Below, in pieces: positions 7,694 through 15,155 of a stretch of 17,370 bases of DNA. Both the position numbers and the translations under genes were made by a program. Where the stretch lies: the NCBI RefSeq assembly GCF_000716595.1, contig NZ_JNXC01000056.1:1-17370 (forward strand), written 5' to 3'. Positions within the stretch are counted from its first letter, which is position 1. The number at the start of each line of letters is the position of its first letter. The DNA is from Saccharothrix sp. NRRL B-16314 (lineage in GTDB: Bacteria > Actinomycetota > Actinomycetes > Mycobacteriales > Pseudonocardiaceae). Under the pieces are notes generated by a model, which saw only the letters and a program-made list of their open reading frames with translations, ran no database searches and was not told the DNA's origin.

Positions 7694-8511
7694 CCCTTGA
7701 CCGCTCCTGTCGACAGGCCGCCGATGATGTAGCGCTGCAGCAACACGAAGGCGATCAGCGGCGGCGCCGCCGCAAGCAGGAGCGTCGGGAAGACCACGGT
7801 GTAGTCGGTGCTGTACTGGCCCACGGCGGCGTAGATGCCGGTCGTGATCGTGTACAGACCGCTGCTCGGGCCGAGGAGGATCTGCGGGTTGGCGAAGTCG
7901 TTCCAGACGGAGAACGTGTTGAGGATGACCATGGTGGCCACCACGGGCCGCATCAGCGGGAAGATCACCGACCAGAACGTGCGGTGCACGCCCGCGCCGT
8001 CGATCGTCGCGGCCTCGTCGAGGCTGCGCGGGATCGTGCTGATGTAGCCGCTGTACAGGAACACCGAGAACGGCAGCGTCAGGGCCGTCTCGAACAGGAC
8101 GAACCCCGGGATGGAGTTCATCAGTCCGAGGAACTTCAGCGTGTAGACGACCGGGATCAGCAGCACCTGGCTGGGGATGAAGGTGCCCGCCACGAAGAGC
8201 AGCAGGAGCAGCCGGTACGGCCGCCGGGCCCGGCGGGAGATGACGTAGGACACCGGGCACGCGAGGAGGATCGACAACGCGTTGACCAGGACGACGAACA
8301 GGATCGTCACCGCGTAGCCCTTGACGATGTCGAAGTCCGGATTGGACAGGGCCATCACCAGGTACTCGGTCGTCAGCAGATCCGGCGACAATGAGAACGG
8401 GTTGGTGAGGATGTCCTGCTGCGCCTTGAACGCGTTCACCACGAGCAGGTACATCGGCACCAGCATCAGCACCGCCACCACGCCCATGAAGCCGAGCTTG
8501 AGCGCCTTCAC
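7690..8511 (-). CDS. Carbohydrate ABC transporter permease, MalG type
   Basis: This 273-aa inner-membrane protein has about six hydrophobic segments. The EAA loop that contacts the ATPase is visible as DEAATIDGAGVHRTFWSVIF. The C-terminal YIIGGLSTGAVKG is the usual end of MalG-type sugar permeases. I choose GTG 8511, which overlaps the stop of the other permease (GTGA) and gives the normal family length. An open frame extends further upstream but lies over the other permease and is a shadow. It pairs with the MalF-type protein to form the channel. Confidence 0.93.
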   Translation of the reverse strand: MKALKLGFMGVVAVLMLVPMYLLVVNAFKAQQDILTNPFSLSPDLLTTEYLVMALSNPDFDIVKGYAVTILFVVLVNALSILLACPVSYVISRRARRPYRLLLLLFVAGTFIPSQVLLIPVVYTLKFLGLMNSIPGFVLFETALTLPFSVFLYSGYISTIPRSLDEAATIDGAGVHRTFWSVIFPLMRPVVATMVILNTFSVWNDFANPQILLGPSSGLYTITTGIYAAVGQYSTDYTVVFPTLLLAAAPPLIAFVLLQRYIIGGLSTGAVKG

Positions 8512-9476
8512 TTCGCCACCGCCTCGTCCGCGCCCGCCCTCAGGCGGGACACCGTCAGGGCCAGCAGACCCGTCACCACCATGAGCACGACGGACTGTGC
8601 CGATCCGAACCCGAGCGCGCTGTTGCCGAACGAGTCGGACAAGATCAGGTACGCCGCTGTCTGCGTGGAGCCCGCGGGACCGCCGCCGGTGAGCGACACG
8701 ACGATGTCGTAGGTCTTGAGCAGGGTCACCAACGACAAGACGATGTTCACCGTGACGACCGGGGCCAGGCTGGGCAGCGTCAAGTGCCGGAAGGTCTGCC
8801 ACCGGGACGCGCCGTCGATCTGCGCTGCCTCCACCAGGTCCTGCGGCACCGTCTGCAGTCCGGCGATGTAGAGCACGAGGTTCACGCCGAAGCCGAACCA
8901 CACGATCACGCCGATGAGCGTCGTCCGGGCCCACGTCGGGTCCGACAGGAACGGCAGGACTTCGCCGCCGGCCTCGGTCACGAAGGTGTTCACCACACCG
9001 GTGGTGCCCAACAGCGCGCTCCACAGGAAACCGACGACCAGTGCGCTGAGGACGTGGGGGTAGAACAAGACCGCCCGGAAGGTGGAGTTGAGCCGTGACT
9101 TCCGGTGCACCAGCATCGCGAAGCCGAGCCCGAGGGCGTTGAGCAGGACCGTGCCCGCCCCCGCGATGATCAGCGTCGTGACCGCCGCGGTCAGCACCTC
9201 GCTCACCCGGAAGAGGCGGAAGTAGTTGCCCAGTCCGACAAAACCCGGGTCGGCGCTGTAGCCGTCCCAGTCGGTCAGGCTCAGGTACACCGAGAGCCCC
9301 ACCGGAATCACGATCATGACGACGAACAGCGCGAGGGCGGGCAGGACCATGGAAGCGGTGGCGAGTCGGGCCCGAGTGGCGATGCCGCGCCTGCTCGGGA
9401 ACGTCCGGCCGGGCCGGCGGACCGGACCCGCGCCCGCAGCGGGTCCGGTCCTCACCGACAGGAGGTTCCGCGTCAT
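8508..9476 (-). CDS. Carbohydrate ABC transporter permease, MalF type
   Basis: This 322-aa membrane protein has a basic N-terminal tail, about six hydrophobic segments, and the EAA loop VEAAQIDGASRWQTFRHLTL near residue 220. It belongs to the MalF/UgpA permease class. Its ATG (9474-9476) shares one base with the TGA of the binding-protein gene (TGATG), so the importer genes are translationally coupled. No ATP-binding subunit gene follows. In many actinobacteria a shared MsiK-type ATPase encoded elsewhere powers such transporters. Confidence 0.93.
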   Translation of the reverse strand: MTRNLLSVRTGPAAGAGPVRRPGRTFPSRRGIATRARLATASMVLPALALFVVMIVIPVGLSVYLSLTDWDGYSADPGFVGLGNYFRLFRVSEVLTAAVTTLIIAGAGTVLLNALGLGFAMLVHRKSRLNSTFRAVLFYPHVLSALVVGFLWSALLGTTGVVNTFVTEAGGEVLPFLSDPTWARTTLIGVIVWFGFGVNLVLYIAGLQTVPQDLVEAAQIDGASRWQTFRHLTLPSLAPVVTVNIVLSLVTLLKTYDIVVSLTGGGPAGSTQTAAYLILSDSFGNSALGFGSAQSVVLMVVTGLLALTVSRLRAGADEAVAK

Positions 9477-10753
9477 CAGTGCGACGCCGTCCAGCTGTCG
9501 ATGCCTGCGGCCACGTCCGCGGGCGACTTACCGGTGTACAGGCTCTGGACCTGCTTGTTCAGCTCGGTGTTGAAGCCCGCGGGCAGGCGGACCGAGCCCA
9601 ACCCCTCGGGGTGCGGGACCTGCTTCGGCGCGGCCTCCAGCAGGGCCTGCACCTCGGCGCCGAGCGGGCTCAACCCGTCCGCGACGCCCTTGCGGAAGTT
9701 GCCGTCCTGGCGCAGCTGCTTCTGGATCGCGGCCTTGTCGGTGGTCAGGTACTTGACCAGTTCGACGGCCAACTCCTTCTTCCCGGTGTTCTTGGTGACC
9801 ATGTACGGCATCGCCACGCTCACACCCATCGGCGCGCTCGCGGAGTCCCCGGTCGCCGGCGGCGCGGCGAAGACGCCGACCGGGAACGACGGCTTGCCGG
9901 CGTCGGCCGTGGCCACGAACCAGCTGCCCATGACGTACATCGCCGACTTGCCCTGGAAGAAGTGGGCGGGCGCGGTCTTCTCGTCCAGGCCCAGCGCGTT
10001 CTTGTCGAGGTAGCCCTTGTCGATCCAGCTCTTGTAGCGTTCGAGGATCGGCAGGTAGGACTGGCCCGGGGTGGTCTTCTTCGCCAGCACGTCGGCGTAC
10101 CAGTCGGGGTTCCGGCTGAACACGGTCGCATCGGCGAGTTCGGCGAACTGGGTGCCGGTCGCCCAGCCGCCGCCCGCGGTGCGCAGCGGCAGGTAACCCG
10201 CGTCCTTCACCTTGCCCAAGGCGGCTTCGAACTCGTCGAGCGTGGTGGGCGCCTTCGAGATGCCGGCCTTGGCGAAGGCGTCCTTGTTGTAGAAGACCAG
10301 GTTCTGCGCCTGGACGCCCACACCCACGGAGTAGGTCTTGCCGTCCACTTCGGCCTCGTCGACCAGCGGGGTGTCCTTGACCCACGGCTGGTCGCTCAGG
10401 TCGAGCATCTGCGGGGCCAGCGTCTTGTCGGCGTTCAGCGTCTCGACGACGTCCGGCGCGTCGCCCGCGGCCAGCAGTCGCGGCAGCGCCTCCTTCACCG
10501 ACGGGGTGCCCGGCTCGATCTTCACGGTGACACCCGGGTGCGCGTCCTCGAAGGGCTTGACCACCTCGCGCCAGAACTCCTTGGTCAGGTTCGTGGTGAC
10601 GTTGACGAGCACGCGCACCTCGCCGGTCTGACCGTCCGCCTGAGCCGAACCGGAATCGGACGAGTCCTCGAACCCGGAGCCACAGGCCGACAGCGCGACC
10701 AACCCCACCGCAGTGGCGACGGCAACCAGTCGCCTGCTTACAGAACGTGACAT
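9476..10753 (-). CDS. Sugar-binding lipoprotein of an ABC transporter
   Basis: This is a 425-aa solute-binding protein. The N-terminus is a lipoprotein signal: basic start, hydrophobic core, then LSAC with the lipidated cysteine at C24, followed by a Ser/Asp/Gly-rich linker. The mature part has typical features of the MalE-like extracellular binding family (PFEDAHPGVTVKIEP; NKDAFAKAGI). The ATG at 10753 is preceded by GGAGG nine bases upstream. It is the first gene of the minus-strand operon and gives the importer its specificity. The sequence alone does not give the ligand; operon context suggests a 6-deoxy sugar or oligosaccharide containing one. A much longer open frame (to 12118) covers the divergent regulator and is not real. 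Confidence 0.93.
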   Translation of the reverse strand: MSRSVSRRLVAVATAVGLVALSACGSGFEDSSDSGSAQADGQTGEVRVLVNVTTNLTKEFWREVVKPFEDAHPGVTVKIEPGTPSVKEALPRLLAAGDAPDVVETLNADKTLAPQMLDLSDQPWVKDTPLVDEAEVDGKTYSVGVGVQAQNLVFYNKDAFAKAGISKAPTTLDEFEAALGKVKDAGYLPLRTAGGGWATGTQFAELADATVFSRNPDWYADVLAKKTTPGQSYLPILERYKSWIDKGYLDKNALGLDEKTAPAHFFQGKSAMYVMGSWFVATADAGKPSFPVGVFAAPPATGDSASAPMGVSVAMPYMVTKNTGKKELAVELVKYLTTDKAAIQKQLRQDGNFRKGVADGLSPLGAEVQALLEAAPKQVPHPEGLGSVRLPAGFNTELNKQVQSLYTGKSPADVAAGIDSWTASH

Positions 10754-10774
10754 TGAGGGGCCTCCACTTGCTTC

Positions 10775-10838
10775 TCGTCTCACGACCGAAACCAGGCCGT
10801 CCCACGGCGGCAACACGGCGTTCGGTGAGTGGAGACGA
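10775..10838. promoter_or_regulatory. Interrupted inverted repeat in the binding-protein leader/promoter
   Basis: TCGTCTC (10775-10781) pairs with GAGACGA (10832-10838), and ACCGAA (10785-10790) pairs with TTCGGT (10821-10826). The right arm overlaps the candidate -10 region. This could be an operator or a leader RNA stem. Confidence 0.5.
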
Positions 10839-10864
10839 TGCAGCGGCTCCGTCGAACATGTCAA
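10835..10864 (-). promoter_or_regulatory. Candidate sigma70-type promoter of the sugar operon
   Basis: On the minus strand a perfect TTGACA (10859-10864) is followed after 18 bases by CATCGT (10835-10840), a weak -10. Transcription would start about 75 bases upstream of the binding-protein ATG, within the right arm of the inverted repeat. Confidence 0.45.
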
Positions 10865-10920
10865 GAAATAGGTGGTGATCAGGGTCGATCGAGTCATAAG
10901 TCCGTCGACCAACTCTGGAC

Positions 10921-10937
10921 ATTCTGCGGTGCGGAAT
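10921..10937. promoter_or_regulatory. 17-bp imperfect palindrome, candidate operator in the divergent region
   Basis: ATTCTGCGGTGCGGAAT has seven-base arms that match at six positions. It ends 15 bases before the regulator ATG and lies about 170 bases upstream of the sugar-binding protein gene. It is a good candidate for the site of the adjacent regulator, acting on its own gene and perhaps on the operon. Confidence 0.45.
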
Positions 10938-10952
10938 GGACTATCGCCAACT

Positions 10953-12032
10953 ATGCCGGCACCCGGACGCCCCCCAACTCCGCTCGTGCTCTCCGCGACA
11001 GAGCGTCGCCAGCTCGTGGAGCTCACCGACTCCGTCGACAGCCCGAGCCTCGCCCTCCGCGCGAAGATCGTCCTGATGTGCGCGGACGGCCGCTCCAACA
11101 AGGACGTCGCCACCGCCCTCGACATCACCCCCGCGACCGTCGGCAAGTGGCGACGCCGGTTCGACCGCCTGGGGTCCAGCGGCCTGCGGGACGGCGTGCG
11201 AGGCGGACGGCCGCGCCTGCTCGACGGGACCAGGCTGCCCACAGGCGGCCAGCCGGTCGGCACCCGCGAGCTGGCCGCCCGGTTCGGGGTGTCCCAGTCG
11301 ACGATCTCCCGGCGGACCCGCGAGACGACCGTGCACCGGCACCCGCGGCTGCCGGACCCCGTCCCGGTGGTGCCGCGCGAAGCCGCGCTCTTGTCGGACC
11401 ACGCGTACGAAGCCCTGCGCGGCTGGATCATCACCGGGCAGCTGCCGCCCGGCTCCCGGATCGTCGAGTCCGATGTGGCCACGACCCTGGGCACCAGCCA
11501 GACCCCGGCCCGCGAGGCCATCCGCAGGCTCGCCCTCGAAGGGCTCATCACCCACCGTCCCCGACTCGGGAACTTCGTCACCGAGATTTCGCAGGTCGAA
11601 GCGCGTGAGGCCAGAGAGGCCCGCGTGCTGCTGGAGACCGCCGCCGCCCGCCGGGCCACCGGCAAGCTCACCCCGGCCGAGATCAGCAGGCTGCGGCTCG
11701 AGGTCACGCACATGCGCAATGCCGCGAAGAGCAACGACATCATCGCGTTCCGCGAGGCCGACCTGCGCTTCCACCGCCTGGTGTGCGCCCTGGGCGGCAA
11801 TTCGATGCTGCTGCGCTTGTGGGCGACCGTCGAACCCGCGCTGTGGCAGCTCCAAGTCGTGGCGAACGCGAGGTTCACCGGCGACTGGAACCTCATGGCG
11901 ACCAGGCACAGCGAACTCGTCGACGCGCTCGCGGGCCACGACCCCAACGAAGCGGTCCGGCTGTTCACCGCCCACGGAATGGGCCAGTCCTCGACCACGC
12001 GCCCGCGCCGCTCCGACCCCGCATCGCCATGA
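10953..12032 (+). CDS. GntR/FCD-family regulator fused to an IS630-type transposase DNA-binding domain
   Basis: From ATG 10953 this is 359 aa. Residues about 12-90 match the N-terminal HTH of IS630-family transposases (LALRAKIVLMCADGRSNKDV, TPATVGKWRRRF, GLRDG..GGRPRLL). Residues 102-123 form a second HTH (VGTRELAARFGVSQSTISRR), like the second half of the bipartite transposase domain. No DDE catalytic core follows. Instead residues about 145-212 are a GntR winged helix (YEALRGWIITGQLPPGSRI, SQTPAREAIRRLALEGLI). Residues about 215-345 are an FCD ligand-binding domain with D270, H274, H319 and H341 in the usual metal-site positions. It is divergent from the sugar operon and probably controls it in response to a sugar acid. 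An upstream GTG at 10872 would add 27 low-complexity residues; neither start has a strong ribosome binding site. Confidence 0.85.
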   Translation: MPAPGRPPTPLVLSATERRQLVELTDSVDSPSLALRAKIVLMCADGRSNKDVATALDITPATVGKWRRRFDRLGSSGLRDGVRGGRPRLLDGTRLPTGGQPVGTRELAARFGVSQSTISRRTRETTVHRHPRLPDPVPVVPREAALLSDHAYEALRGWIITGQLPPGSRIVESDVATTLGTSQTPAREAIRRLALEGLITHRPRLGNFVTEISQVEAREAREARVLLETAAARRATGKLTPAEISRLRLEVTHMRNAAKSNDIIAFREADLRFHRLVCALGGNSMLLRLWATVEPALWQLQVVANARFTGDWNLMATRHSELVDALAGHDPNEAVRLFTAHGMGQSSTTRPRRSDPASP

Positions 12033-12080
12033 GCCCAGCGGACAACGCCCTCCGGCCCCGAAGACCCCCGTGCCGGCCGC

Positions 12081-12102
12081 GAGCACGGTCGCCCCCGTGC
12101 TC
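12081..12102 (+). terminator. Hairpin downstream of the regulator gene
   Basis: GAGCACGG (12081-12088) and CCGTGCTC (12095-12102) form a perfect 8-bp stem with a 6-base loop, 48 bases after the regulator stop. There is no T-run. It probably separates the regulator transcript from the secreted-enzyme gene. Confidence 0.5.
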
Positions 12103-12198
12103 CGCCGAGGTCGTCCACCTACTGCTCGTCCGGCGTTCTCACGCCCGCCCGCACCCCGTTTTCCCTTGGCAAAAGCCGAATTACAAGGATGTGACTTG

Positions 12199-15084
12199 GT
12201 GACACGCGCAGTAAAGACGTGGGAAAGACTCTTCACCGTGCTGGCGGGTGCCGCGATGGCGACGGCTGCGGCCGTGACCGTCGCGTCGCCGGCGGTAGCG
12301 GCTGCGACCGACTTCTACGTCGCGACGACCGGGAGTGACACCACCGGGGATGGGACGGCCGCGAAACCGTGGCAGACGGTGCAGAAGGCCCGTGACTCGA
12401 TCCGGACCCTGCTGCCCGCCATGACGGCGGACATCAGGGTGAACCTCGCTCCGGGCGCCTACACGCAGACCAGCACGATCGAGTTCACCGACGCGGACTC
12501 CGGCCGCAACGGCCACGACGTGGTCTACCGGTCCAGCGGAGGGACCGGCAGCGCCCACCTGGTCGGTGGGACGGCGGCAACCGGGTGGTCACTGCAGCAG
12601 AACGGCGTCTACCGGACGAACATCGGCGCGAACAAGTCGGTCAACACCCTGTACGTGGACGGCGCCCGGGCGACCCTGGCACGGTTCCCGAACCGGCAGT
12701 ACGACGCCGACTTCCCCATGGCACAAGCGCCGTACTTGCGGTCGTCCGGTGTGTCCAAGTCCTACACTCAGCTGGGCTACAACGCAGGCGACCTCACCGG
12801 TGTCGACTTCTCCGACTTGTCGGCCATGTCCGTCGGTCTGTGGCCGGGTGGTGAGCTCGACTGGACCTGGTACTCCGAGCGCACGCCGATCGCCGGCGTC
12901 GACACGACCAACCGGGTGATCACCCTCGCCCGCAGTGCCCGCTACACGCTGGCGAAATCGCGGTTCTTCGTCCAAGGTGCGCTGAGCCTGCTCGACGCGC
13001 CGGACGAGTACTTCTACGACAAGGCCTCCGGCTACCTCTACTACAAGCCGAAGTCCGGCACCATGGCCGACAAGAGCGTCATCGTGCCCGCGGTGCAGAA
13101 GCTGGTCTCCGTGCGCGGCAGCTCGACGTCGGCACCCGCGCACAACATCACCTTCGACGGCCTGACCATCCGCGGCACCGATTTCACCGCCGACTTCCGG
13201 CACGGGTGGGTCAGCGCCGGAGATTCCGGTGAAGGCCACGCGAACCCCCGCTACGACCGGCAGATCAACCTGCCGCAGCACCGGGTCGGCATGGTGTTCC
13301 TGGAGAACACCCACGACATCACCGTCGCCAACTCGCACCTCACCAACGCCGGGTACTCCGCCATCTACCTGCTGAAGACCAACCACGACAACACTTTCAA
13401 CAACAACTGGATCGACCGGATCGGTCACTCCGGCGTCTTCCTCGAAGGCCAGTACCCCGGCGAAGGCGACACCCAGTACGGGAACAGGGTGTCCAACTCG
13501 GTCATCTCACAGGTCGGTGAGCTCGTCGGCTCCGCAGCCGGCGTGGCCTTCGCCAACTCCAGCCGCAACACGGCGTCCCACCTGGACATCTTCGACACGC
13601 CGCGCTTCGCGACGGCGATCTACGCCGATCGCGACATCTCCCCCGACACCGACGACTACGCCAGGGACAACCTGATCGAGTACGTCCGGGTGCACGACGC
13701 CGCACAGGACAGCGGCGACGTCGGCGCGGTGTACACGTTCGGCATCTCCGACACCGAGCCCTACGCGACCAACACCTACAACCAGATCACGATCACCGGC
13801 GTCCGCGCCCACCCCTCCATGATCGACTACGCGCCGAAGGGGATCTACACCGACAACGACTCGTACGGCCAGACCTTCTCGAACGTCCACGTCTACGACA
13901 CCCAGGGCGCCGCGTTCCACGTGAACGACTCGGGCTCGCACATCCTGAACAACGTGAGCTGGGCGGACGGTTTCAACCCCTCGTTGATGCGGTACGCCGA
14001 CATCGGCGTCGACTCGTCCTTCCCCTACCCGGGCGCGGCGAACTTCACCGGCGGGTTCACCAACGGACTGGCGAACTGGTCCACGGTCAGGGGCGCGCCG
14101 GGCACCAGCACCACGATCACCCACGGTGGCGGGTCGAGCTTCGCCCAGTCCGGGGACACCAGCGTCATCCACACCGACTTCGTCCAGGCCCAGCGCAAGC
14201 GGGTGTCGGTGTGGTTCCACGACAACACGAGCCAGACCTCGCTCAGCGCGATGGCCCGTGCCGACAAGGACGGCTGGGACGGTCCGGAGTGGCGTGGCCT
14301 CGGCGTCCGGACCTCGGTCTCCTCGGACAAGTACGTCTACCGGTCCGGCGCCACCACGACGGCGACCTCGGTGACGCGCACGACCGGGTGGCACCAGTTC
14401 ACCTTCGACTACACCTCCGGTACCGGCGTGGACCTCTACATCGACGGCCAACTCGTCGCCTCCCCCACCGGGATCACCGAGTTCGACGGCATCGCGCTCG
14501 GCGACTGGTGGGCCGACTCGGCCGCGGGCACCGCCTACTGGGACGACGTCAGCGTCGCCTCGTTCGCCCAGGACTTCGAGCACGGCCTGGGCACCTTCAC
14601 CGCGGCCAAGGGCAGCGCCACCCTGACGACCGGCGCACGAAGCGGCACGAACGCCTACGCCACCGACGAGGACACCGACGTCCTCACCGCCAAGCTGAGC
14701 GGCAAGAACTACCAGCTCGCCTCGGTGTGGTTCTACGATGACGCGGCCGACACCAGCGTCCAGTCCATGGCGCGGGTGGACGAGGGCGCGTCCGACGACG
14801 CGAGCTGGCGCGGCCTGGGCGTCAACACCTCGGTCTCGGCCACCAAGTACGTCTACCGGGTCAACGGAACCAGCACGGCCGGCACCGTGACCCGGACGAC
14901 CGGGTGGCACCGGGCCACCTGGGACTACCGCTCCGGCGCCGGAGTCACCATGTCGATCGACGGCCAGGTCATGACGACCGCCGCGGGCATCCGCCAGTTC
15001 GACACGGTCTCCCTGGGCGACTGGTGGGCTGACACCACCGTGAGCCCGCTCCGCTGGGACAACGTCACTGTCGCGAACAGCTGA
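12199..15084 (+). CDS. Secreted right-handed beta-helix protein, GH141-like, with two C-terminal tandem modules
   Basis: This 961-aa protein starts at GTG 12199, with AAGGA nine bases upstream. Residues 1-35 are a signal peptide (basic VTRAVKTWER, hydrophobic stretch, cleavage near PAVAA). The mature start FYVATTGSDTTGDGTAAKPW and VNTLYVDGARATLARFPN resemble GH141-type and other beta-helix glycosidases; the founding GH141 enzyme is an alpha-L-fucosidase on rhamnogalacturonan II. About 38-610 is the beta-helix with Asn/Asp ladders (TFNNNWIDRIGHSGVFLEG, DSGDVGAVYTF, KGIYTDNDSYGQTFSNVHVY). About 615-790 and 791-961 are two homologous jelly-roll-like modules sharing WRGLGV, KYVYR and LGDWWAD. An alpha-L-fucosidase would feed the neighbouring deoxy-sugar genes; the family call is moderately sure, the activity inferred. 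The open frame back to 11473 is a shadow. Confidence 0.85.
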   Translation: MTRAVKTWERLFTVLAGAAMATAAAVTVASPAVAAATDFYVATTGSDTTGDGTAAKPWQTVQKARDSIRTLLPAMTADIRVNLAPGAYTQTSTIEFTDADSGRNGHDVVYRSSGGTGSAHLVGGTAATGWSLQQNGVYRTNIGANKSVNTLYVDGARATLARFPNRQYDADFPMAQAPYLRSSGVSKSYTQLGYNAGDLTGVDFSDLSAMSVGLWPGGELDWTWYSERTPIAGVDTTNRVITLARSARYTLAKSRFFVQGALSLLDAPDEYFYDKASGYLYYKPKSGTMADKSVIVPAVQKLVSVRGSSTSAPAHNITFDGLTIRGTDFTADFRHGWVSAGDSGEGHANPRYDRQINLPQHRVGMVFLENTHDITVANSHLTNAGYSAIYLLKTNHDNTFNNNWIDRIGHSGVFLEGQYPGEGDTQYGNRVSNSVISQVGELVGSAAGVAFANSSRNTASHLDIFDTPRFATAIYADRDISPDTDDYARDNLIEYVRVHDAAQDSGDVGAVYTFGISDTEPYATNTYNQITITGVRAHPSMIDYAPKGIYTDNDSYGQTFSNVHVYDTQGAAFHVNDSGSHILNNVSWADGFNPSLMRYADIGVDSSFPYPGAANFTGGFTNGLANWSTVRGAPGTSTTITHGGGSSFAQSGDTSVIHTDFVQAQRKRVSVWFHDNTSQTSLSAMARADKDGWDGPEWRGLGVRTSVSSDKYVYRSGATTTATSVTRTTGWHQFTFDYTSGTGVDLYIDGQLVASPTGITEFDGIALGDWWADSAAGTAYWDDVSVASFAQDFEHGLGTFTAAKGSATLTTGARSGTNAYATDEDTDVLTAKLSGKNYQLASVWFYDDAADTSVQSMARVDEGASDDASWRGLGVNTSVSATKYVYRVNGTSTAGTVTRTTGWHRATWDYRSGAGVTMSIDGQVMTTAAGIRQFDTVSLGDWWADTTVSPLRWDNVTVANS

Positions 15085-15092
15085 CACACCCC

Positions 15093-15131
15093 GGCCCGCG
15101 GTGAGCGTTCCGGCGCCCACCGCGGGCCTTT
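15093..15131 (+). terminator. Strong hairpin terminator after the beta-helix gene
   Basis: GGCCCGCGGTG (15093-15103) and CACCGCGGGCC (15118-15128) form a perfect 11-bp stem with a 14-base loop, followed by TTTCCC. It lies nine bases after the stop codon at 15084. Confidence 0.8.
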
Positions 15132-15155
15132 CCCACCACCCGACAGGAGTCCGCG

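Noticed and set aside
7694..8260. N-terminal extension of the 642-aa protein over the MalG-type permease
   Set aside because: Shadow of the permease gene; the ATGA overlap gives a natural start at 7693.
10754..12118. Upstream extension of the sugar-binding protein frame to an 880-aa protein
   Set aside because: It runs antisense over the GntR-type regulator and lacks any domain; the lipoprotein signal and GGAGG fix the start at 10753.
11473..12198. Upstream extension of the beta-helix gene to a 1203-aa protein
   Set aside because: It overlaps the regulator in another frame and is Arg/Pro/Ser-rich shadow sequence; the signal peptide and AAGGA place the start at 12199.
13507..15120. Long minus-strand frame (537 aa) opposite the beta-helix gene
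   Set aside because: Gly/Val/Arg-rich mirror of a GC-biased coding strand with no domain or ribosome binding site.
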